Origin: Pedobacter sp.
GTDB taxonomy: Bacteria; Bacteroidota; Bacteroidia; Sphingobacteriales; Sphingobacteriaceae
NCBI GenBank assembly: GCA_028287885.1
Contig: JAQBOT010000366.1
Location: 1-5,712, forward strand
Length of the DNA stretch: 5,712 bases
Direction of reading: 5' to 3'
Position 1 is the stretch's first letter, and every line of letters starts with the position of its first letter. Of this stretch, positions 1-5,712 are shown piece by piece. The position numbers and the translations under genes were made by a program. The notes beneath the pieces were generated by a model, which saw only the letters and a list, made by a program, of their open reading frames with translations, was not told the origin of the DNA and did not search any database.

Positions 1-1695
1 TGCTCACAGGGAATGTTTATGTTTTTGGTTGTCAATCGCGAAAAGGCACTAAAGAATACAAGAACCATCTGCCCGCCTACATTGTTGGATCCGATATTCA
101 GCAAGCTTAAGGTTGATGAAAGTGAGAACCTGCTGTTTATGGTACTGCAATTTGTTTACACGTTCGGGCTAATCGTCTACCTCTCTGCTGTAATTTGGCT
201 CAGGTTTGCGATCAATGCAGGCACGATCACCATTTTGTTTTGTGCGCTTGGTGTAATTGGTGGTGCCATAAACCTGCTTAAAACACTCTCTTTTATATAC
301 AAAGTCAACCTGCTGCTGCTTCTCGCATTTAGTCTTTTCCTATTTGGCCTGTTTTCTGAGCCGCATAAAGTAAAACTTGAAGATAAGGTTCCTCTTACAT
401 CTGTAGCTTTCCAGGACCGTCAGAACTTTGATGAATACTTAAAGAACTGGATGAATCAGCATGCCACAGAATTCAAGCGTGACTCTATTGTTCCCATGAT
501 CTTCGTCCATGCAGATGGAGGTGCATCCAGGTCCGGCTATTGGGTAGCTTCCGTATTAAGCAAACTTGAAGACCAGTCTGCATTTTCACACAATCTGTTT
601 TGCTTGTCAGGGGCTTCTGGAGGCTCAGTTGGTAACGCAACATTCTTTTCCCTCCTTTATTTGAAACAGCATAACAAAAGTCCTTTTCTACCACAGGCGC
701 AGCAATTTCTAAGTACAGACTTCCTAAGTTATACCCTGGCCAGAATGCTAGGCCCAGGTGCTTTGATCAACCTCATTGCTCCGATTATTCCAGACCGGGC
801 GCGAGCACTTGAAGCCTCACTAGAGCGTGGTGCTAAAAATACCACTGGAATAAACCGGTTTTTCAAAAGGGAATTCTCTACGCTAACAGCGACTAGAAAA
901 AACACACATTATAGGTTGCCCATTCTAGCTATTAATGTCACCAGAATGCAGGACGGTAACCCCGCTCTGATCAGTAACATCAGCATTGACACTTCAGTAT
1001 CGAAGGCGCGGCTCGACATACTTGGGCAGATTCAAAAAGGGAAGGACATCCGTTTTAGCTCAGCAACTATCCTAAGCGCTCGGTTTCCCTATTTAAGTCC
1101 AGCGGGGCTCATCGTTCAGCAAACAGCAAACCCTTTAGATACCTCCCAAATTGTAGACCAACATCACTACTACGTGGACGGTGGATATTTTGATAACTCC
1201 GGGGCAGGTGTTATCCAAGAGATGATTCAAAAAATCGAGAGGTTAAAAAATGACACTGCGGTTCATGTGAATACCCCTGTTAACTTTGATATTAGACAGT
1301 TGAAAAAGCTACGGTATGTTATCATCCACATCTCCAACACGCGCCTGAGAAAAAATACCCTTCCAAGAATACACCCGATCAAGAATGATTTATTTGCACC
1401 TATTGTAACGATTGCAGGAACTTATGGAAGCCAGACCGCTGTAAATAATTCCAGACTGCAAGACTATTTCTATTCTTTAAATAAGAACGACAAAGCCTTA
1501 ACCTCTACTGGCTTAAACCAATACTTCGACATAAACTTATATACAAGGAACCCAAAAGAGAGTTATCCTATGAACTGGGTTATCTCCAACGCCGTGCGTC
1601 ACAAAATGGACTATCGGTTGAATCACCAGGATACATTAAACAAATTGATCAACGCATTGAAGCTTTACTACCTCAAACACCCACGGGAAGAATAG
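1..1695 (+). CDS. Membrane-anchored patatin-like phospholipase (5' end outside window)
   Basis: This is probably a serine acyl hydrolase acting on membrane lipids. The frame is open from base 1 with no stop, so the ATG at 13 is only the first methionine in view and the gene very likely begins upstream. Residues here are counted from that ATG. Hydrophobic stretches at about 41-62, 67-88 and 95-114 look like transmembrane helices. A soluble domain follows. It has a glycine-rich oxyanion-hole segment HADGGASRSG (166-175), the nucleophile elbow GASGG with Ser202 (codon 616-618), an ARFPYLSP segment (356-363) typical of patatins, and the catalytic Asp389 in DGG (codon 1177-1179). Ser-Asp dyads of this kind define the patatin family. 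The GGASRS stretch departs from the usual GGGxR/K. The layout resembles bacterial integral-membrane patatin-like proteins with AGGGIRAAYW and SGVSGGSVG motifs. The lipid substrate is unknown. The next gene starts 102 bp downstream. The family call is firm; the function is not. Confidence 0.88.
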   Translation, partial: CSQGMFMFLVVNREKALKNTRTICPPTLLDPIFSKLKVDESENLLFMVLQFVYTFGLIVYLSAVIWLRFAINAGTITILFCALGVIGGAINLLKTLSFIYKVNLLLLLAFSLFLFGLFSEPHKVKLEDKVPLTSVAFQDRQNFDEYLKNWMNQHATEFKRDSIVPMIFVHADGGASRSGYWVASVLSKLEDQSAFSHNLFCLSGASGGSVGNATFFSLLYLKQHNKSPFLPQAQQFLSTDFLSYTLARMLGPGALINLIAPIIPDRARALEASLERGAKNTTGINRFFKREFSTLTATRKNTHYRLPILAINVTRMQDGNPALISNISIDTSVSKARLDILGQIQKGKDIRFSSATILSARFPYLSPAGLIVQQTANPLDTSQIVDQHHYYVDGGYFDNSGAGVIQEMIQKIERLKNDTAVHVNTPVNFDIRQLKKLRYVIIHISNTRLRKNTLPRIHPIKNDLFAPIVTIAGTYGSQTAVNNSRLQDYFYSLNKNDKALTSTGLNQYFDINLYTRNPKESYPMNWVISNAVRHKMDYRLNHQDTLNKLINALKLYYLKHPREE

Positions 1696-1797
1696 TGAAG
1701 CCTGCACACGCTTATTTTAAGGTCTTTAATAATCTTTGCATTCAATCAATTGGTATAAATTTTTATAGCTTTAGGCGAAGAACCAGATTAATCGACT

Positions 1798-2205
1798 ATG
1801 AGCATTTTAAACAGAAGAAAATTCATTACGACAACTGTTGCCGTTGCAGCAGTCAGCGCAGTCTCAGCAAATACAATCACTGATATGAAACCTAAATACC
1901 CTGTAGTGCACCATGCACTTTTTTGGCTTAAAAATCCAAGCTCCACAGAAGACCGTGATAAGCTGGTGGCCGGCGTAAAAACGCTTGGTAAGATAGCCGC
2001 CGTTAAGGAATTGCGTGTCGGCATAGTCGCCAGCACCGAAAAACGTGAGGTGGTAGATAATAGCTGGGGAGTATCTGAGTTGATGTTTTTTTCTGACCTC
2101 GAGGGACAGGCTTCCTATCAAACCGATCCCATCCATTTGGAATTTATAAAGAATTGCAGCCACCTTTGGGAAAAGGTTGTGGTTTATGACGCGATAGAGG
2201 CTTAA
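1798..2205 (+). CDS. Tat-exported Dabb (stress-responsive A/B barrel) protein
   Basis: A 135-residue protein of the Dabb family, small ferredoxin-like alpha/beta barrels that usually dimerise. Biochemical roles are known for only a few members. The N terminus has a twin-arginine signal: NRRKFIT (Arg6-Arg7, Phe9), then a hydrophobic stretch [14 protein letters not shown], with likely cleavage after Ala24 (VSA). This predicts export of a folded protein to the periplasm. The mature domain starts near residue 36 with the typical first strand [10 protein letters not shown] (36-45). It continues through the [13 protein letters not shown] segment (96-108) to the diagnostic DPIHLEFI (110-117), and ends with VVVYDAIEA. 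The ATG at 1798 is chosen because the whole Tat signal follows it. No Shine-Dalgarno sequence is visible, which is normal in Bacteroidota. The upstream gap is 102 bp and a stem-loop lies about 50 bp after the stop. The family and export signal are well supported; the ligand or reaction cannot be told. Confidence 0.86.
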   Translation: MSILNRRKFITTTVAVAAVSAVSANTITDMKPKYPVVHHALFWLKNPSSTEDRDKLVAGVKTLGKIAAVKELRVGIVASTEKREVVDNSWGVSELMFFSDLEGQASYQTDPIHLEFIKNCSHLWEKVVVYDAIEA

Positions 2206-2232
2206 TTTAAGCAAGACTAACCTCAGGCACAA

Positions 2233-2263
2233 TTTAGATTGTCGGATTATTTTTATACTTTCG
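2233..2263 (+). promoter_or_regulatory. Possible Bacteroidota-type promoter for the YegD-like gene
   Basis: TTTA (2233-2236) and TACTTTCG (2256-2263) are separated by 19 bp. Bacteroidota sigma-A promoters have TTTG near -33 and TAnnTTTG near -7 with roughly this spacing, so each box has one mismatch. It lies 51 bp before the ATG at 2315. The second box overlaps the left arm of the stem-loop at 2255-2292, so the two readings compete. A match this loose can arise by chance in AT-rich DNA. Confidence 0.22.
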
Positions 2264-2292
2264 CGACCCGGCAAAAAGCCGGCGCGAAGTAT
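2255..2292 (+). other. Strong stem-loop between Dabb and YegD-like genes
   Basis: The 3' arm GCCGGCGCGAAGTAT (2278-2292) pairs along all 15 bases with a 5' arm made of ATACTT (2255-2260), CGCG (2262-2265) and CCGGC (2268-2272). The 5' arm carries a one-base bulge (T2261) and a two-base bulge (2266-2267). The loop is AAAAA (2273-2277). No run of T follows on the + strand, where the next bases are TTACCTG, so it is not a classical intrinsic terminator. It begins 50 bp after the Dabb stop and ends 22 bp before the YegD-like ATG. It could be a 3'-end processing or stability hairpin for the Dabb transcript, a structure in the leader of the next gene, or a dispersed palindromic repeat. The structure is directly visible; its role is inferred. 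Confidence 0.7.
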
Positions 2293-2314
2293 TTACCTGT
2301 ATCCCCCCGATCTG

Positions 2315-3583
2315 ATGAGTAAGTTTTTATACGGAATTGATTTTGGCACCACCAATTCTGCCCTGTCCATTTATGATGAGGACAAATGCGAAATTCTAGA
2401 TACGATCATCATCCCCTCACTCATTTACTTCCCTTACGACCTCGATGTTACCGGTTCATCACCTTATGTAGTTGGTGAGACTGCAATTACAGCCTATCTT
2501 CAAGATGGGATGCGTGGACGTTTTATCAAATCTATAAAACAGATACTTTCAAAGAGCAGCTTTATTGAAACCCGGATAAATAACAAGAGGTACAACGCTT
2601 CCGATCTAGTGGCTTTGATCTTAAAAGAGCTGAAACATCGCGCGGATCAAATTACCTGCGTCGACAATAGGAAAGCCGTGATTGGCCGGCCGGTCTTTTT
2701 CGATGATGATGACACCCAGAAAGATACACTTGCACAAACAAGGTTGACCAAAGCTGCCCAACTTGCAGGATTCCAAGAGGTACGGTTCCAGTATGAACCC
2801 ATAGGCGCTGCCTTTGCTTATGAAAAATCTCTGAAGAAGAAAGAGCGCGTTCTAGTCGGCGACCTTGGTGGCGGAACAACAGATTTCACCTATCTTATTC
2901 TTGACCCCAACAAAGTGGGTAGTAAAGACAGAAAGAACGATTTACTGGCTACTGGTGGTATCTACATAGGAGGGGATAGTTTTGACTCTTCCTTTATGTG
3001 GGAAAAAGGCACACCCTATTTCGGCAAAAACACCCAGTATGAAGCCACACCAGGCAAGGTACTGACAGTCCCAAAATCTTTATATGCAAACATTTGTACT
3101 TGGGATAAGATGAACTTTTTCAGTGGGCTCAGAATTCAAAAGGACATTGAGAATTACTACTACTATTCCAACAACGATCCAAAGTTCAAGAACCTAATGA
3201 CTTTGATTGATAACAACCTTGGGTATTCCGTTTTTCAATCCATAGAGCAAACAAAGATCGAACTAACAACCAAGCAAGAGTCTTCCTTTCGTTATTCCAA
3301 TATGGATATTGAAATCGACGAACAGATTTCACTGGAAGCTTATGAGTTAATAATCGAAAAAGACATCAATCGGATTGATGCCTATTTAAGCAACTTCTTA
3401 GACGTCAACAAGATCAAGATTGAAGAGTTGGATAGTTTGTTCCTTACCGGCGGAACATCAATGGTGGCCGCGGTGCAAAACCTATTCAAGCGAAAATTCC
3501 CGCAAGTAAAGGTAAATTCAGGTGATAACTTTACCAGTGTGGCTCAAGGACTTGCATATAGCGGATACTTGTTTGAGGAATAA
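2315..3583 (+). CDS. YegD-like Hsp70-family ATPase, no substrate-binding domain
   Basis: A 422-residue cytoplasmic protein with the actin/Hsp70 ATPase fold, closest in motif order to E. coli YegD (about 450 residues). Phosphate-1 loop: GIDFGTTNS (7-15, Asp9). Lys75 in IKSIK is the likely counterpart of the DnaK catalytic Lys70. AVIGRPVFF (121-129) and AGFQEVRFQYEPIGAA (151-166) match YegD strongly, with Glu161 in the hinge region. Phosphate-2: GDLGGGTTDF (182-191). IGGDSFD lies at 218-224. The adenosine motif LTGGTSMV is at 377-384, followed by SGDNFTSVAQGLA (402-414), again YegD-like. The chain ends there, so the peptide-binding beta domain and helical lid of DnaK are absent. ATP binding and hydrolysis are expected because all the motifs are intact. 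A chaperone role is inferred from the family name only. No DnaJ or GrpE gene is nearby. The ATG at 2315 puts the first motif at the family's usual place; no Shine-Dalgarno sequence is seen. Confidence 0.9.
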   Translation: MSKFLYGIDFGTTNSALSIYDEDKCEILDTIIIPSLIYFPYDLDVTGSSPYVVGETAITAYLQDGMRGRFIKSIKQILSKSSFIETRINNKRYNASDLVALILKELKHRADQITCVDNRKAVIGRPVFFDDDDTQKDTLAQTRLTKAAQLAGFQEVRFQYEPIGAAFAYEKSLKKKERVLVGDLGGGTTDFTYLILDPNKVGSKDRKNDLLATGGIYIGGDSFDSSFMWEKGTPYFGKNTQYEATPGKVLTVPKSLYANICTWDKMNFFSGLRIQKDIENYYYYSNNDPKFKNLMTLIDNNLGYSVFQSIEQTKIELTTKQESSFRYSNMDIEIDEQISLEAYELIIEKDINRIDAYLSNFLDVNKIKIEELDSLFLTGGTSMVAAVQNLFKRKFPQVKVNSGDNFTSVAQGLAYSGYLFEE

Positions 3584-3599
3584 CTTATTAGACAAACAA
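3569..3599 (+). other. 31-bp two-part dyad spanning the YegD-like stop codon
   Basis: TTGTTTG (3569-3575) and CAAACAA (3593-3599) are perfect inverted arms. Inside them AATAA (3579-3583) and TTATT (3585-3589) are also inverted about the same centre, C3584. The 3-base spacers between (AGG and AGA) do not pair. The TAA stop (3581-3583) lies in the inner left arm. As RNA this would give a 7-bp outer stem with a small inner stem. No T-run follows, so terminator activity is uncertain. The two-fold symmetry could equally suit a DNA-binding protein. Confidence 0.5.
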
Positions 3600-3669
3600 T
3601 AGTCATTTACTCCTGTTTACCATGTAAATCGCAACATTCTGATTAACAGTGTTAAAACTAAGTACGCTC

Positions 3670-4791
3670 ATGACTACGAAAAAGAAGGTTCTCTTTTTTC
3701 CCTTTGACTTGCTTGCCCATTATCTGCGCTGCCTGGTTCTTGCAGACCAGTACGATAAGACTCAGTTTGAAATATACTTTCTACATTCGGAAGCCTACGC
3801 CAGTTTCGTGGAAGCACATGGTTACCAGACATTTTCTGCTACTACCTTTAATTCAACCGAGGTCATGGCCTGTGCCGCTAATTTTGATTTCTCCTGGCTG
3901 GAATATCGGGTAATTGAAGAGGTTCTATGTGCCCAGATATCCGCAATTCAGCAATTGAATGCAGATTTAGTCATTGGCGATGTCTCTCCGACTTTAAAGA
4001 TGGCAGCTGAATACACCAAGGTAAAGTACGTCGCATTGATGAACGGATACATGTCGCCCTATTATGCAAAGCCGCGTAAGATCTCCAGGACACACCCGGC
4101 TTCACATTTATTGGACCGTATGCCTGTAAGCATGTCACAAACGTTTACCGCCTTCGGAGAAAAGATAAGTTTTTGGTTGATCCATAAGCCTTTTAGGCGT
4201 CTACGGCGGAAATATAAGCTACGGAGGGTTACTTCGTATTTATGGGAGACGCAAGGAGATCACAACCTCATCTGCGACCTGCCGTACCTGTTCCCACAGC
4301 GAAAATTACCTGCACACTACCAGTATGTCGAACCACTTATATACCAAGATAAAAAGGATGACACAGCCGATTTGCTCAGCAGTCTTGACCATGCAAAACA
4401 GACCATTTGCGTATGCCTCGGAAGCACTGGAAATTGGGAGCGCCTCGAATTCTTTAATGATGCTTATTTTACCAGATATAATATCATCACGGCTGGTGAT
4501 ACCCGTCGTATTTTGAATGCCGCACATATTATCTCTGCGCCATTCTTGAATTTACCCAAAGTTCTTGAACGTGCAGATTTACTCATTTGCCATGGAGGCA
4601 ACGGCACTGTCAATTGCGGCATTCAAGCGAAAGTCTACATGTTGTGCCTTACTGCACATTTTGAACAAGAGTGGAATGTTGAAGCACTCGAAAGAAATGG
4701 ACTTGGAAAATCCGCGGACAGCTTTAGTGTTGTCGATTGGAAAACTGAAATTAGCTCAGCTATTTCCAAGTCGTCTAAGGTCCTGAGCTAG
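3670..4791 (+). CDS. GT-B glycosyltransferase of UGT/MGT type
   Basis: A 373-residue enzyme expected to move a sugar from a nucleotide donor to an unidentified acceptor. It has the two Rossmann-like halves of a GT-B fold. The N-terminal acceptor half starts KKVLFFPFDLLAHYLRCLVLADQ (5-27), resembling the usual opening of antibiotic, carotenoid and flavonoid glycosyltransferases. The C-terminal donor half contains ICVCLGSTGNWE (246-257), then APFLNLPKVLERADLLICHGGNGTVNCGI (290-318). HGGNGT (308-313) is the nucleotide-sugar-binding signature. It is followed by FEQEWNVEALERNGLG (331-346), the usual EQ..NA....G.G ending. There is no signal peptide or clear membrane helix. A basic stretch (FRRLRRKYKLRR, 175-186) could associate with membranes. 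I chose the ATG at 3670. An in-frame GTG at 3649 would add seven residues (MLKLSTL) with no obvious function. No Shine-Dalgarno sequence helps decide. The superfamily call is firm; family GT1 is likely; sugar and acceptor cannot be told, and no pathway genes lie beside it. Confidence 0.85.
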   Translation: MTTKKKVLFFPFDLLAHYLRCLVLADQYDKTQFEIYFLHSEAYASFVEAHGYQTFSATTFNSTEVMACAANFDFSWLEYRVIEEVLCAQISAIQQLNADLVIGDVSPTLKMAAEYTKVKYVALMNGYMSPYYAKPRKISRTHPASHLLDRMPVSMSQTFTAFGEKISFWLIHKPFRRLRRKYKLRRVTSYLWETQGDHNLICDLPYLFPQRKLPAHYQYVEPLIYQDKKDDTADLLSSLDHAKQTICVCLGSTGNWERLEFFNDAYFTRYNIITAGDTRRILNAAHIISAPFLNLPKVLERADLLICHGGNGTVNCGIQAKVYMLCLTAHFEQEWNVEALERNGLGKSADSFSVVDWKTEISSAISKSSKVLS

Positions 4792-4799
4792 AGGCTCAG
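4783..4799. terminator. Small hairpin at the convergent gene junction
   Basis: CTGAGC (4783-4788) and GCTCAG (4794-4799) form a perfect 6-bp stem with loop TAGAG. The loop holds the stop codon of the glycosyltransferase (4789-4791). The cytochrome stop on the other strand begins just beyond, with its last base at 4801. There is no room for any other terminator between the two genes, so a bidirectional role is possible. No T-run follows in either direction, which argues against efficient intrinsic termination. Confidence 0.3.
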
Positions 4800-4800
4800 C

Positions 4801-5712
4801 TTAACGGCCAGCCTTATCCGCTTTTACCAAGGACTCATAAATACCAATCCGATGGGTTCTAACCCGATATGGGATCTTTTCTCTGCTGTTGCTTACCTGA
4901 AAACCTATGGCATGCGATTCCTTAGTCGGCATGTGGCAGTCGATGCAATTACTCGAGACCAAACCTTTCTGTGCCTTAGTTAGGGTATTGTGGGAAACTG
5001 ACTGGTGGCAACTGATGCACTTCTTTGAATAGATACCTAAACTAACCTTAGCCTCAGCATGTACGTCATGACAAGAAATGCACTCCGCTTTACCAACCTT
5101 GTAACAAGGACTCGCTTCAAGCAACTGCTTCTGATTTCCATGAACATCGGGCTCTCCCCCATTGTAAGTACTGTATTGCGGTAAGCTTTTTAAGGTATCT
5201 CCTGGCTTAAAAGCGAAGTTTGATTTTAAGTTCTGCATTTGAACACCGGAGTGACAAACGCCGCACATATCTACCCTGCGCTTCAATGGCAATGCACGAT
5301 AGTTGACCATATCGAATGCTTTCTTAACTAAAGGATTTTGTTGATGGAACTCGACATGCTTGGCCGCTGGCCCATGACAACGCTCGCAGTCAATCCCTGC
5401 AATGATGGAGCTTTTCAGAAATTCTTCTTCTATGGTTAAGTTCTTCGTCTGTATGATACTTTTGTCTACATATGAACTGTGACATTCCAAACAGCGGCTA
5501 ATAATCGGCCGTCCGAAATAGATCTGTTCGGTTGGAAAGCCAGGACTATTTACCCATTGATGTTCTTTTGGCAAATAATTCAGCGGCATTTGCATCATTT
5601 TATTGCCATACCAATAGGCAAAGGTATAGGCACTTAGTCCGGAGCCAAAAACAAAATCTGTGCGTTCAGCCTTAACTTCATTGCCGTTGATGTAAGCTAC
5701 CTGGTAAAGTCC
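4801..5712 (-). CDS. Multiheme c-type cytochrome, C-terminal part (at least six hemes)
   Basis: A periplasmic or outer-surface electron-transfer protein. The frame stays open to the window edge (303 residues seen). The methionine codon at 5598 is internal, because the 38 residues before it continue the family pattern (VFGSGLSAYTFAYWYGNK leading into MPLNYLP...WVNSPGFP). Six CxxCH heme c sites are visible at residues 74-78 (CLECH), 109-113 (CERCH), 150-154 (CGVCH), 211-215 and 232-236 (both CISCH) and 256-260 (CIDCH). Each should bind heme through two thioether bonds with the His as axial ligand. Further His residues between the sites (119, 123, 191, 218, 241, 267, 287) could provide the second ligand. 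The arrangement resembles the cytochrome c554/c-prime multiheme proteins. The missing N terminus should hold the signal peptide and perhaps more hemes. The protein ends soon after the last heme (HRIGIYESLVKADKAGR), with no C-terminal TPR region. Electron partner and substrate are unknown. It converges on the glycosyltransferase with a 9-bp gap. Confidence 0.92.
   Translation of the reverse strand, partial: GLYQVAYINGNEVKAERTDFVFGSGLSAYTFAYWYGNKMMQMPLNYLPKEHQWVNSPGFPTEQIYFGRPIISRCLECHSSYVDKSIIQTKNLTIEEEFLKSSIIAGIDCERCHGPAAKHVEFHQQNPLVKKAFDMVNYRALPLKRRVDMCGVCHSGVQMQNLKSNFAFKPGDTLKSLPQYSTYNGGEPDVHGNQKQLLEASPCYKVGKAECISCHDVHAEAKVSLGIYSKKCISCHQSVSHNTLTKAQKGLVSSNCIDCHMPTKESHAIGFQVSNSREKIPYRVRTHRIGIYESLVKADKAGR

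Noticed and set aside
1731..1773. AATCTTTG (1731-1738) and TAGCTTTA (1766-1773) as -7 boxes for the Dabb gene
   Set aside because: Each is one base off TAnnTTTG, but neither has a TTG-type box at 17-23 bp upstream.
1695..1883. GTG-initiated 62-codon frame overlapping the end of the patatin gene and the start of the Dabb gene
   Set aside because: It overlaps the Tat signal region of a well-supported gene, its composition is unlike a folded protein, and no known motif is present.
1864..2274. 136-codon open frame on the minus strand over the Dabb gene
   Set aside because: It lies almost entirely antisense to a recognisable Dabb domain and shows no domain of its own.
2652..2879. 75-codon minus-strand frame inside the YegD-like gene
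   Set aside because: It is antisense to the conserved IGRP and QYEP motifs, low in plausibility, and without a recognisable domain.
3616..3628. Inverted repeat TTTAC-CAT-GTAAA before the glycosyltransferase
   Set aside because: Five AT-rich base pairs with a three-base loop are too short to separate from chance.
4306..4527. Overlapping short frames on both strands inside the glycosyltransferase
   Set aside because: The + strand glycosyltransferase frame has coherent GT-B motifs through this stretch; the others are antisense or out-of-frame shadows.
1..5712. CRISPR array, tRNA, insertion sequence or attachment site
   Set aside because: No regularly spaced repeats, cloverleaf, transposase frame or terminal inverted repeats were found; gaps between genes are all about 110 bp or less.

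Overview
The window looks like chromosomal DNA from a member of the Bacteroidota, probably a Sphingobacteriales/Cytophagales-type soil or water organism. This is inferred from three things: mid-range base composition, start codons without Shine-Dalgarno sequences, and the kinds of proteins present. No single marker fixes the genus. There are five protein-coding genes. Four are on the + strand and one is on the - strand. The first and last run off the window edges. No RNA gene, insertion sequence or CRISPR array is visible.

Layout: (1) 1-1695 (+), the 3' part of a membrane-anchored patatin-like phospholipase/esterase with an intact Ser-Asp dyad. (2) 1798-2205 (+), a small Dabb-fold (stress-responsive A/B barrel) protein with a twin-arginine signal. 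(3) 2315-3583 (+), an Hsp70-family protein of the YegD type, consisting only of the ATPase domain. (4) 3670-4791 (+), a GT-B glycosyltransferase of the UGT/MGT kind with the HGGNGT donor motif. (5) 4801-5712 (-), the C-terminal part of a multiheme c-type cytochrome with six CxxCH sites, converging on the glycosyltransferase with only 9 bp between stop codons.

The four + strand genes are separated by 102, 109 and 86 bp, so they need not form a tight operon. A strong stem-loop lies between genes 2 and 3. A 31-bp two-part dyad spans the stop codon of gene 3. Two mutually exclusive hairpins sit at the stop codon of gene 4. None has a clear U-tract.

The genes do not belong to one recognised pathway. 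Patatin (lipid hydrolysis at the membrane), the YegD-like ATPase (chaperone-like) and the glycosyltransferase (perhaps a lipid or polyketide acceptor) could be loosely linked through envelope maintenance, but that is speculation. The cytochrome points to periplasmic electron transfer and is probably a separate transcription unit. I see no convincing evidence of a new multi-gene system. The most useful points to follow are the cytochrome, the exported Dabb protein, the orphan YegD-like ATPase and the dyad structures at gene ends.
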